This document shows, piece after piece, positions 7,547 through 14,425 of a stretch of DNA of 20,793 bases (positions are counted from its first letter, which is position 1; each line of letters opens with the position of its first letter). A model generated the notes under the pieces. That model worked only from the letters and a program-made list of their open reading frames with translations. It did no database searches and was not told the origin of the DNA. Position numbers and translations under genes: made by a program. Origin of the DNA: JBIQLO01 sp044464175 (GTDB lineage: Bacteria > Planctomycetota > Phycisphaerae > Tepidisphaerales > Tepidisphaeraceae); assembly GCA_044464175.1 (NCBI GenBank), contig JBIQLO010000049.1, positions 1-20,793 of the forward strand, given 5' to 3'.

Positions 7547-10531
7547 ATGACCGATCGATTGCACGCACTTTGGCATCAACGACGACTGTGGATATGGGCG
7601 GCCCCCGAAACCTCCGGGCCTGCGCTCCCGGATATCGGCGAGGCCGCCCCCTTGCGCCTGGGGGGCATCGATATTCCCGCCCGCGCTCTTGAGCCGCTCC
7701 AGGCGCTCCCGTGGCTCACCGCGGCCGACGCCGACGCCCCCGATTCCGTCCGGTTCTGGGCCAGGCTCGCCCGCTTCGTTCTCGACCTGCTGGCCCATCG
7801 CCGCTTTTATCCCGATATTGAGGCCGGCGGCGACGCCCTCCGCGCCCGCTGGCGCCCCTGGCTGGGTGAGCCGGCCATCCTCAAATGGCTTCAGGCCATG
7901 GTGGAGGCGATGCCTCCCATTTGTCTCTCGGCCGATGACCGGCCCGACCCGTCCCATCTGGTCGAGTCCTTTCTCCTGGCCCTCACCGATGCCCTGGTGC
8001 GCGACCGGGCCGCCCAGGACCCCTTTTTCCTGGATGTCCAGCAGCGCAACGCCCATCCCACCGCGCCTCCCGAGGCGCAGTGGATCGCCGCGCTTCTTTC
8101 TACCGACGGCCGGCTCGCCGGCCCGCCCGAGTGGCTCCATCGCCTGGGCGACCAGATCCGCCAGTGGGTGGGTAAGCTTGAGCAGCGCACCACGGGGCCT
8201 CTTCGCCTCGATTTCGTGCTCGAGGAGCCGCCGATCGATCAGACCGACCCCGCCACCGCACAGTGGACGGTCCGTTTCCGCCTCTGCCTGTTGGATCAAT
8301 CCGAAACAATGGTCGATGCCGAAGAGCTCTGGTCCGAAGAGCCCTCGGCTGTTCTCGGCCGGCAGGTCCTGGACCGCCGCAAATGGCTGGTGGAAGAGCT
8401 CGGCTCCGCCGTCGAGTTTTTCCCCCCGCTGGAACGCCGCTCCGATCAGCCGACCGAACTGACGTTGAGCACGGCCGAAGCCCACATGCTCATGCGCCAA
8501 TGGGCCCCGGACCTCCGCCAGCAAGGCTACGGCGTCATTCTCCCCCCGTGGATGGCGCGCCGGGAGATCGGGCTGCAGATGCGCATTCATCCCCGACAGG
8601 AACTGCAGTTCCTCGCCCCGGCCGGCCCGCCGGGCCAGGGCCCGACCGATCACCCCTTCGACACCAGCGCTTCGCAGTTCGGCCTCCAGACCCTCATCGA
8701 TTTCGACTGGCAGGTCGCCATCGGCGACCTGCGCCTTTCCGTCGAGGAGTTTCAGGCCCTCATGCAGTCTCACCAGCCGATGGTCCGCCACCAGGGCCAG
8801 TGGATCGAGATTGACGAGCAGACCGCCCAGCAGGCCATGGAGCATCTCAACGGCCATGTCCGCGGTCAGACCACGCTCGCCGAGGCGATTCGCGCCTCCT
8901 TCACCGCCCAGGCCCAGAGCGGTTTGCCTGTAGTCGGCCTGACCGGCACCGGCTGGCTCCAGCACCTGCTCGACCAGACGCCCACCACCCAGATGGAGGC
9001 GATGACCCAGCCCCAGGATTTCGCCGGCACCCTGCGTCCCTACCAGCTTCGCGGCCTCGACTGGCTCGCCTTCCTCGACCGTCTCGGCATCGGCGCCTGT
9101 CTGGCCGACGACATGGGCCTGGGCAAAACGATCCAGCTCATTGCCCTGTTGCTGCGAGAGAGAGAAGGGCTTGGGGATGGCGGATTAACGATCAGGGATG
9201 GATCAAGAACCCAAAACCCCAATCCCTTGTCCCAGAACCCTGCTCCCACCCTCCTCTTCGCCCCCACCAGCGTCGTGGGCAACTGGCGCCGCGAGTTGGA
9301 GCGCTTTGCCCCGTCCCTCATGACGCTGGTTCACCATGGCCCCCAGCGGCTGCGCGGCAAGGCGCTGGCCGAGGCGGCCCAGGCCCACGATGTGGTTATC
9401 ACCAGCTATGCGCTGGCGTACCGTGATCGCGATGATTTGGCCGCCATCCCCTGGCACCGCCTGGTGCTGGATGAAGCGCAGAAGATCAAGAATCCCACCG
9501 CCGCCTCGACCCTGGCGATTCGCGCCCTCTCGGCCCCGCGCCGGGTGGCCCTTACCGGCACCCCGATTGAAAACCACCTCTCCGAACTCTGGTCGATCAT
9601 GGATGTGCTCAACCCGGGGCTGCTGGGCACCGCGGCCGAATTCCGCCAGCGGTTTGCCCTTCCCATCGAACGCATGGGGGACCGCGACCGATCCGAACGC
9701 CTTCGCCGTCTGATCCAGCCCTTCATTCTCCGCCGCACCAAGAGCGATCCCCAGGTTGCGGCCGAGTTGCCTGAGAAGCTGGAGATGCGCGTCTTCTGCA
9801 ACCTGACCCAGGAGCAGGCGACCCTGTACCAGCGCATCACCGACGAGATGCTCACCCGCATCGATGCCGCCGGCGGCATCCGTCGCCGTGGCCTGATCCT
9901 GGCCGCCCTCACGCGGCTCAAGCAGGTCTGCAACCACCCGGCCCTGATCGCCCAGTCCACGCTGGGTCCGCTGGACGGCCGCAGCGGCAAGTGTGAACGC
10001 CTGGTAGAGATGATGGAGGAGGTGCTGGACGAAGGGGATACCGCGCTGATCTTCACCCAATACCGCCAGATGGGCCATCTTCTGGAAAAGATTCTTGCTC
10101 AGCGTCTGCACGTTCCTCTGCAGTTTCTCCACGGCGGCACCCCCGCCGCCCAGCGCGATGCCTTGGTCGAGCAGTTCAACGCTCCCGGCTCCCCGGTCCG
10201 TATTTTCATCCTCTCCTTGCGCGCCGGCGGCGTCGGCCTGAACCTGACCGCCGCCAACCACGTTTTCCACTTTGACCGCTGGTGGAACCCGGCCATTGAG
10301 CAGCAGGCCACCGACCGGGCCCACCGCATCGGGCAGAAGCGCAAGGTGCAGGTCCACAAGTTTGTCTGCGCCGGGACGGTGGAGGAGCGCATCGACCGGA
10401 TGCTTCAGAAGAAGCTCGCCCTGGCCGAGAGCATCGTCGGCTCCGGCGATGAATGGCTGACCAACCTCTCCACCGAGCAATTGCGCGCCTGCCTTGTCCT
10501 CGACCAGGATGCGGCCGTCGGTGATTTTTAA
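7547..10531 (+). CDS. SNF2/SWI2-family DNA-dependent ATPase (helicase-like)
   Basis: This 994-residue cytoplasmic protein probably remodels DNA-protein complexes. The N-terminal ~460 residues include the SNF2-associated region common in bacterial members (from about LTLSTAEAHMLMRQWAPDLR, residue ~305). The motor has motif I LADDMGLGKT (~520), motif II DEAQ (~642), motif III LTGTPIENHLSELW (~668), and the C-terminal helicase lobe with LIFTQYRQMG (~833), SLRAGGVGLNL and QATDRAHRIGQ (~920). ATG 7547 is preferred over a TTG 15 codons upstream because the protein begins more naturally there; the ribosome site is weak. Residues ~536-566, between motifs I and Ia, are a low-complexity insertion. No methylase, nuclease or other defence partner is adjacent, so a defence role is not indicated. 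Confidence 0.95.
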   Translation: MTDRLHALWHQRRLWIWAAPETSGPALPDIGEAAPLRLGGIDIPARALEPLQALPWLTAADADAPDSVRFWARLARFVLDLLAHRRFYPDIEAGGDALRARWRPWLGEPAILKWLQAMVEAMPPICLSADDRPDPSHLVESFLLALTDALVRDRAAQDPFFLDVQQRNAHPTAPPEAQWIAALLSTDGRLAGPPEWLHRLGDQIRQWVGKLEQRTTGPLRLDFVLEEPPIDQTDPATAQWTVRFRLCLLDQSETMVDAEELWSEEPSAVLGRQVLDRRKWLVEELGSAVEFFPPLERRSDQPTELTLSTAEAHMLMRQWAPDLRQQGYGVILPPWMARREIGLQMRIHPRQELQFLAPAGPPGQGPTDHPFDTSASQFGLQTLIDFDWQVAIGDLRLSVEEFQALMQSHQPMVRHQGQWIEIDEQTAQQAMEHLNGHVRGQTTLAEAIRASFTAQAQSGLPVVGLTGTGWLQHLLDQTPTTQMEAMTQPQDFAGTLRPYQLRGLDWLAFLDRLGIGACLADDMGLGKTIQLIALLLREREGLGDGGLTIRDGSRTQNPNPLSQNPAPTLLFAPTSVVGNWRRELERFAPSLMTLVHHGPQRLRGKALAEAAQAHDVVITSYALAYRDRDDLAAIPWHRLVLDEAQKIKNPTAASTLAIRALSAPRRVALTGTPIENHLSELWSIMDVLNPGLLGTAAEFRQRFALPIERMGDRDRSERLRRLIQPFILRRTKSDPQVAAELPEKLEMRVFCNLTQEQATLYQRITDEMLTRIDAAGGIRRRGLILAALTRLKQVCNHPALIAQSTLGPLDGRSGKCERLVEMMEEVLDEGDTALIFTQYRQMGHLLEKILAQRLHVPLQFLHGGTPAAQRDALVEQFNAPGSPVRIFILSLRAGGVGLNLTAANHVFHFDRWWNPAIEQQATDRAHRIGQKRKVQVHKFVCAGTVEERIDRMLQKKLALAESIVGSGDEWLTNLSTEQLRACLVLDQDAAVGDF
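9165..9228. repeat. Inverted-repeat patch inserted inside the SNF2 gene
   Basis: AAGGGCTTGGGG (9165-9176) pairs with CCCCAATCCCTT (9217-9228), 11 of 12 bases, around a 40-nt loop. The loop holds further GGGATGG-like words. The patch is in frame, encodes Gly, Asn, Gln and Pro-rich residues unlike the flanking motor domain, and its base use differs from the surrounding coding sequence. It looks like an accepted insertion of a small repeat. Confidence 0.45.
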
Positions 10532-10546
10532 GGAGTGACCGTCAGG

Positions 10547-10560
10547 TCCGCCTGGGCGGA
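10547..10560. repeat. GGTCCGCC-type short palindrome, copy 1
   Basis: TCCGCC and GGCGGA face each other across two bases, 15 bp after the SNF2 stop codon. Two similar palindromes starting with GGTCCGCC occur between atpE and atpF and between atpH and atpA. Confidence 0.4.
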
Positions 10561-10587
10561 TCGGTGATGTTTGTTGAGAAATGACCC

Positions 10588-10785
10588 ATGGAAGACCCAA
10601 CACAAAACAACCTCGACCAGGCCAAAACGCCCCTGGAGGACCTGCCCGCCCCCTCGTTGGACGATCTTCCCTCCGCCCTGGAGCGATTGGGTCCCTCCCC
10701 CTTCCCCAAGAGCGGCTTTCCCCTTCTGGGATTTCTTGCCACCCTTTACGACCAGGTTGCCGGTCCCGCCGAGCCTGAATCCTGA
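10588..10785 (+). CDS. Small acidic, Pro-rich protein of unknown function
   Basis: This is a 65-residue frame with codon use like its neighbours (third positions mostly C or G). The protein starts MEDPTQNNLDQAKTPLEDLP, is rich in Pro, Leu, Asp and Glu in its first half, and has a short hydrophobic stretch near the end (FPLLGFLATLYDQVAG). There is no cysteine. It follows the SNF2 gene by 56 bp and may be cotranscribed with it. The ribosome site is weak. I do not recognise a family; it could be chance, but the coding character argues for a real gene. Confidence 0.55.
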   Translation: MEDPTQNNLDQAKTPLEDLPAPSLDDLPSALERLGPSPFPKSGFPLLGFLATLYDQVAGPAEPES

Positions 10786-10852
10786 CTCGCTGCTCCTTCC
10801 CCAATCCCTCTCCGTCCGCTACACTGCCCCCATTCAAGACCGAAGGATTCGC

Positions 10853-11278
10853 ATGCCCACTCCATCTGATTTTCCGGCCCGGGGAAAGATCATCGACGTC
10901 CGCGACGGCTTTGTCGTCTTTCAACCCGAGAACACCACCTACGAACTGCATCTGAAGACCCAGGGCGCTTATGACGGCCCGGTGAATCGCCCCATCGAGG
11001 GGCTCATCCACGTCAAAGCCCGCAAGATCTGGACCGTCACCGGCGGCGGCCTGTGGGTCGCCCCCATCACCGGCCGGCCCCGCACCATTCAGGGTCGCGT
11101 GCGCCACATTGAGGGGAACCAACTGGTTGTTCATGCCGGCACGCCTTACATCATCAATCTGCCGGAGGGGGATGCGCCCCTGAGCCTCCTCACCGGCCCC
11201 ATTGCCGTCAATCACATGATCAACGTCGTCGCCTTCCCCGGCGCCCGTTTCGAGCTCCTGACCGCCGTTCCGGCGTAG
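10853..11278 (+). CDS. Hypothetical protein, 141 residues
   Basis: The start is supported by AAGGA 5 nt upstream of ATG 10853. The protein has no signal peptide or membrane helix and looks all-beta: GKIIDVRDGFVVFQPENTTY, GLIHVKARKIWTVTGGGLWV, GRVRHIEGNQLVVHAGTPYI, then a hydrophobic end. The repeated pattern of a glycine turn followed by a beta hairpin (IIDVRDGFVVF, VRHIEGNQLVV) suggests a duplicated small barrel, perhaps OB-like. I do not recognise a named family. The 67-bp gap before it contains TACACT at 10820 but no convincing -35 box. The gene converges on the DUF2617-like gene. Confidence 0.75.
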   Translation: MPTPSDFPARGKIIDVRDGFVVFQPENTTYELHLKTQGAYDGPVNRPIEGLIHVKARKIWTVTGGGLWVAPITGRPRTIQGRVRHIEGNQLVVHAGTPYIINLPEGDAPLSLLTGPIAVNHMINVVAFPGARFELLTAVPA

Positions 11279-11312
11279 GGCGGCTTTGAGCCTGTCTCCG
11301 GGATTTCCCGCG

Positions 11313-11354
11313 CAAAAAAAGCCCGGACGCACGGGAAATCCATGCGTCCGGGCT
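11313..11354 (-). terminator. Intrinsic terminator of the DUF2617-like gene
   Basis: Read on the minus strand, AGCCCGGACGCA (11354-11343) pairs perfectly over 12 bp with the complementary arm (11331-11320) and is followed by a run of T (the A run at 11314-11320 on the plus strand). The 11-nt loop can also pair with 11301-11310 outside the hairpin, giving an alternative structure. Confidence 0.85.
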
Positions 11355-11381
11355 ATAGTCTTCAATTTCGGCGGGGGGCCG

Positions 11382-11942
11382 TTACTTCCGCGCCACCTCG
11401 ATGATCGACTGGGTCTTGATGACCATCAGGTTCTCATCGAACAGGTGGAAGCTCTGCACCAGCAGCTCATGGCTGCGGCGCTCGATGTCCAGCACGCTCA
11501 GGCCGCCGGCGTTCTCCCCGGTCGGGGGAATGGTCGCGGACATCAGTTCGCGCTTGATCGCGTAATCGGCGATCTCCTGCTTGGTCGCGTCATAGAGCGT
11601 CTGCGTCAGCTGCTCTTCCTGTGTGCTGATCATGTAGCGGATGCTCGAACCGCTTTCCATCTCGTGATACCGCTCGCCCCGGCAAGGGAGGCTCTGGACC
11701 AGCCCACGGTCGGTGATCGGCTCGCCCCGGGTCATGATGACTTCGGTCAGCAGGTCTTTTCCGGCCGAGAAGGTGATCACATGGCCCCCTTCAATCAACC
11801 AGATATCCGCCTCATATGCCCGGCGGCTCACCTGTTCGGTCGCCAGAATTTTGAAGAATTCCGGGTGAAGCGTGCGTTCATAAAGCAACAGTGTTAAACC
11901 ATTGGCCCGACGTTGTTTAGTGCGATGACTCATGGCATCCAT
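11382..11942 (-). CDS. DUF2617-like protein
   Basis: This is a 186-residue protein without a signal peptide or membrane helix. It has an early segment LTLLLYERTLHPEFFKILAT, then AYEADIWLIEGGHVITFSAG, a central CRGERYHEMESGSSIRYMIS and a C-terminal ERRSHELLVQSFHLFDENLM followed by VIKTQS. From memory this order fits the uncharacterised DUF2617 family found in Planctomycetota and Actinobacteria; I could not verify that. No catalytic motif is evident. ATG 11942 is chosen over the ATG three codons later because GGAAAGAG precedes it. The gene is single, with an AT-rich upstream region and a good terminator. Confidence 0.7.
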   Translation of the reverse strand: MDAMSHRTKQRRANGLTLLLYERTLHPEFFKILATEQVSRRAYEADIWLIEGGHVITFSAGKDLLTEVIMTRGEPITDRGLVQSLPCRGERYHEMESGSSIRYMISTQEEQLTQTLYDATKQEIADYAIKRELMSATIPPTGENAGGLSVLDIERRSHELLVQSFHLFDENLMVIKTQSIIEVARK

Positions 11943-12177
11943 GCTCTTTCCATTAAAAAAGAGTGTGACATTGTGAAAAAATAGTACAAAGCTCGTCTAA
12001 TATACGCTCAAAAAAGCGAAAAAGCTTCGCTCACTGCAAAAATTACGCTGTACTAGGAAATCAGGTTCCTTCCGGATCCTGCATTTGCGGGCCAGGACCC
12101 TCGCCGATACACCCGGCCGAACGCTGAGGCAGGATTATAGCATCTTTTTCCCCCGTCCTGCCAGAAAATTTTTCTCT
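11943..12177. other. AT-rich spacer between the DUF2617-like and CPBP genes
   Basis: This 235-bp gap is markedly richer in A and T than the rest of the window. It contains the terminator of the upstream CPBP gene (12010-12031), a TATATT that could be a -10 box on the minus strand near 12000, and a small CTCTTT/AAAGAG hairpin at 11944-11963 just before the DUF2617-like start. No coding sequence or RNA gene is evident. Confidence 0.5.
12010..12031 (-). terminator. Intrinsic terminator downstream of the CPBP gene
   Basis: On the minus strand AGCGAA, loop GCTTT, TTCGCT is followed by a run of T (the A run at 12010-12014 on the plus strand). The stem is only 6 bp but the arrangement is standard. 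It would end the fliM-CPBP transcript about 150 bp after the CPBP stop codon. Confidence 0.55.
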
Positions 12178-12942
12178 TTATCGGACACCCTGGCAGGCAA
12201 GCAGCACCACAAATATATCGTAAGCTGCATGTGTACCGGCGGTTATGCCAAATCCACGAAGCAGAAAAATCCCCCCAAAATAGAGCCCCGCCAGGGTGCG
12301 AAAAGCAAAACTCTGCCAATGGAACGATTCATGTCCCAGATAATGGTAAAGCGCAAACAGGACCGCCGGCACCACCATCACCAGCCCCAGGCCCAATTTG
12401 CGCGGCAAAGCGAGAAAATCCAGAAAAAACAGGTCGAGCAACGTGAAGGCGATCAGCCGGAAGACCAGTTCCTCGTAAATCCCCGCCCCCAATGACAAGA
12501 CAATCAACCCCTGCGGTGTAGATGAGGCCGCATAGAGCGGCACGTACCGCACCGTGATGGCGTAGAGGGCCGTCACCGGGGCGATCAGGAGGATGCACTC
12601 GCCCGCCATGAGCAGGAGCGTGCCCGGATAGAGCCGCCACGGATCATTTCGGGCGATGTGCCACGCCAGCAGGATGCCGACGACGGCCAAGGCGGGCAGC
12701 GTCCGGCCCGTGGCCCCAAAGAACCGGAAAAAATCCTCCAGGAGCCGCGAGGCGATGATCTCGGTGGAGAAAAAGTACCGCACGCTGATCTCGTAGATCA
12801 GGATCGGCGTCAGGAGAAACAGCAGACTGGTTAGCGGACGTTCCGACCGCTGAAAATAGCCCGCCAAATGCCCCTGTTCGGCGGCGTGGCGGGCGGGGGC
12901 GCGGGTGGCGCGGAGACCGACGGCCTGGGAGGGACGGCTCAT
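12178..12942 (-). CDS. CPBP-family intramembrane metalloprotease
   Basis: This is a 254-residue membrane protein with about seven hydrophobic helices. It carries the CPBP (Rce1/Abi-type) motifs: EELVFR with the paired Glu at residues 157-158 and Arg162, ALYHYLGH with His200, and GTHAAYD with His238 and Asp242. These are the expected metal-binding and catalytic residues, so it is probably active. The start at 12942 overlaps the fliM stop in an ATGA, with GGAG 5 nt upstream, which shows translational coupling. An earlier start 17 codons upstream would overlap fliM needlessly. The substrate is unknown, and a link to flagella is suggested only by the operon. Confidence 0.85.
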   Translation of the reverse strand: MSRPSQAVGLRATRAPARHAAEQGHLAGYFQRSERPLTSLLFLLTPILIYEISVRYFFSTEIIASRLLEDFFRFFGATGRTLPALAVVGILLAWHIARNDPWRLYPGTLLLMAGECILLIAPVTALYAITVRYVPLYAASSTPQGLIVLSLGAGIYEELVFRLIAFTLLDLFFLDFLALPRKLGLGLVMVVPAVLFALYHYLGHESFHWQSFAFRTLAGLYFGGIFLLRGFGITAGTHAAYDIFVVLLACQGVR

Positions 12943-13979
12943 GACGGCTCCGACGGCTTGTCGGTGGCGGCCGCCTCGGGCGTCTGCTGGCACTGGCGGG
13001 TGATCTGGACTGCCCGGCTGCCGCGAAACTGCCCGATGCGTCCCAGAAACTTGTTCCGCCCCTCCACCTGCAGCAGGATTTCCCGATTCGCCTCCTTGTC
13101 CGTGGTGATGATGTCCCCCGGTTGCAGCGAGAGCAACTCGTTCAGACGGATCGTCGTCTGGGCCAGAAATGCCCGCAGTTCGATGGGCGCGTTGTGGATG
13201 TTGCGGGTCAGCTTCCGCACGTGGTCATCCTGGCCGCCCTTGCGCTGGTAGCTGAACCAGTTTTGCGCTGCCAGCACGTGCATGATCGGCTCGATGACGT
13301 TGTAGGGAATGCACAGGCTCATCGTCCCGGCGCGGTTGCCCAATTTCAGCTCAAACCCGATCACCACGACCGTCTCGTTGGGGGGGACGATCTGCACCAA
13401 TTGCGGGTTGCTTTCAAAATCATGAACCGAAAATGTCACCGGCGTCAGATTGCTCCAAGCCTCCGACAGATGATGGGTCGCCCGATCCGTGATCCGCTGC
13501 ACCAGGCGCTGTTCGATTTGCGTCAGTGGGCGCTGGGGAATGAAGAGGTCCGCGTTTGAGCCCCCCAAGAGCCGGTCGATGATCGGGTAAATGATCAACG
13601 GGCTGATTTCCAGACACAGCTGCCCATCCAGCTGCTCGGCCTTGAGCAGGTTGAAACAGGTGGGGTTCGGCAGCGAGTGGATGAACTCACTGTAGGTTAA
13701 TTGTTCGATGCTTGAAACTGAAACTTCGATAATCGTGCGCAGGTATCCAGAGAGGGCCGCCCCGAAGTTGCGCCCAAATCCCTCGTGCAGCGCCTCCAGC
13801 GCCCGCATCTGGTCCTTCGAAACCCGCTCCGGACGCTTGAAGTCGTAGGTCTGCACATCCGCCCGCGCCGCCCCGCGCGGGCCGTAGACGGTGGCCGCCA
13901 CGGCCGTGGCGCCGGTTCCGTTGGAATCGACCGCCGCCAGCAGCGCATCCACTTCGGATTGTTCCAGAACGTCGGCCAA
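12939..13979 (-). CDS. fliM: Flagellar motor switch protein FliM
   Basis: FliM is part of the C ring at the base of the flagellum, where it binds phosphorylated CheY and sets the direction of rotation. The N-terminus DVLEQSEVDALLAAV is the CheY-binding segment. The middle CheC-like domain (FGRNFGAALSGYLRTIIEVS, LEISPLIIYPIIDRLLGG) and the C-terminal SpoA domain (LNELLSLQPGDIITTDKEAN, FLGRIGQFRGSRAVQI) are complete. No ATG exists in frame before residue ~58, so a TTG must be used. TTG 13979 gives MADVLEQSEVDALL, the usual FliM beginning, with GAGAGA 9 nt upstream; TTG 14021 would add 14 unusual residues. No fliN or other flagellar gene is adjacent; the next gene is the coupled CPBP protease. 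Confidence 0.93.
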   Translation of the reverse strand: MADVLEQSEVDALLAAVDSNGTGATAVAATVYGPRGAARADVQTYDFKRPERVSKDQMRALEALHEGFGRNFGAALSGYLRTIIEVSVSSIEQLTYSEFIHSLPNPTCFNLLKAEQLDGQLCLEISPLIIYPIIDRLLGGSNADLFIPQRPLTQIEQRLVQRITDRATHHLSEAWSNLTPVTFSVHDFESNPQLVQIVPPNETVVVIGFELKLGNRAGTMSLCIPYNVIEPIMHVLAAQNWFSYQRKGGQDDHVRKLTRNIHNAPIELRAFLAQTTIRLNELLSLQPGDIITTDKEANREILLQVEGRNKFLGRIGQFRGSRAVQITRQCQQTPEAAATDKPSEPS

Positions 13980-14026
13980 GGGTATCTGTCTCTCAGGGGA
14001 CCCGGAATCCGCCAAATCCAAGGCAG

Positions 14027-14038
14027 CACGCCGGCGTG
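14027..14038. repeat. 12-bp perfect palindrome upstream of fliM
   Basis: CACGCCGGCGTG lies between the fliM start and its candidate promoter. It shares the form CACRCCGGYGTG with the palindrome at 4249. Confidence 0.4.
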
Positions 14039-14055
14039 AACCGGGCTCAAAGCCA

Positions 14056-14082
14056 TTATCGGACGTTCTCCGGAATTTTCTA
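14056..14082 (-). promoter_or_regulatory. Candidate sigma-28 (FliA-type) promoter of fliM
   Basis: On the minus strand TAGA (14082-14079) and TCCGATAA (14063-14056) are exactly 15 bp apart. The flagellar sigma-28 consensus is TAAA-N15-GCCGATAA, so the matches are 3 of 4 and 7 of 8. It lies 77 bp upstream of the fliM TTG. The GATAAT within it would also serve as a sigma-70 -10 box, but no -35 box fits. Confidence 0.5.
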
Positions 14083-14135
14083 GAGTGGACGGGCGGAGCA
14101 GGCGCAAATGCGTCCTGCGCCTCAGGATTGGAAAC

Positions 14136-14164
14136 TTGACCCCGCCCATCGGCCCGGTTATTCT
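14136..14164 (+). promoter_or_regulatory. Candidate sigma-70-type promoter of the atp operon
   Basis: TTGACC (14136-14141) and TATTCT (14159-14164) are separated by 17 bp. The -35 box matches 5 of 6 and the -10 box 4 of 6. Transcription would begin near 14171, about 45 bp before the first gene. Confidence 0.6.
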
Positions 14165-14178
14165 ACCGCCTCGTCAAG

Positions 14179-14210
14179 TTCGTGCATTTTTGCACGAAGT
14201 TACACGAAGT
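14179..14210 (+). promoter_or_regulatory. Inverted plus direct repeats in the atp leader (operator-like)
   Basis: TTCGTGCA (14179-14186) and TGCACGAA (14191-14198) form a perfect 8-bp inverted repeat around TTTT. A direct copy, TGCACGAAGT then TACACGAAGT, follows with a 10-bp period, which puts both copies on the same face of the helix. In DNA this could bind a regulator just after the start of transcription; in RNA it forms a leader hairpin. Confidence 0.45.
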
Positions 14211-14215
14211 CGCCC

Positions 14216-14425
14216 ATGGCCAAAGACTCAAACAGTGACTGGGGCCGGTTGGGCGGGATAGGGCTGGAGATCGGCGCCGCTGTCGGCCTGGGTGTCGCCA
14301 TCGGGTATTGGGTGGACAACCGCTGGCATACCTCCCCCTGGGGTGTGTTGATCGGCGCCCTGCTGGGTCTGGCCTCGGGGATGTACCTGCTGATCCGGGA
14401 CGTCATCCGATTGAACAAGGATTGA
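14216..14425 (+). CDS. atpZ: AtpZ/AtpI-family ATP synthase gene 1 protein
   Basis: This 69-residue membrane protein has two helices: EIGAAVGLGVAIGYWVDNRW, then a short loop and PWGVLIGALLGLASGMYLLI. The GYWVDNRW / GxLxGLASG pattern is that of the small AtpZ-type protein encoded first in many F-type ATP synthase operons, thought to help ion handling or assembly with AtpI. It begins the operon directly after the leader hairpin and has no clear ribosome site. Its TGA stop abuts the next gene. Confidence 0.8.
   Translation: MAKDSNSDWGRLGGIGLEIGAAVGLGVAIGYWVDNRWHTSPWGVLIGALLGLASGMYLLIRDVIRLNKD

Noticed and set aside
7403..8965. 520-residue minus-strand frame opposite the SNF2 N-terminal half
   Set aside because: It is a shadow of the plus-strand gene, with no motif or ribosome site.
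10797..10825. Promoter for the 141-residue gene (TACACT at 10820)
   Set aside because: No acceptable -35 box at the right spacing; the -10 match alone is too weak.
7547..11278. Defence island built on the SNF2 protein
   Set aside because: No nuclease, methyltransferase, phospholipase D or other known partner is adjacent, and the flanking genes are housekeeping-like or unknown.
9203..11365. 720-residue open frame opposite the SNF2 gene and its downstream genes
   Set aside because: It has no recognisable domain, is Gly/Ala/Arg-rich and is antisense to conserved helicase motifs.
12129..12164. Terminator hairpin GGCAGGA/TCCTGCC after the CPBP gene
   Set aside because: The loop is over 20 nt and no T run follows on the minus strand; the hairpin at 12010-12031 fits better.
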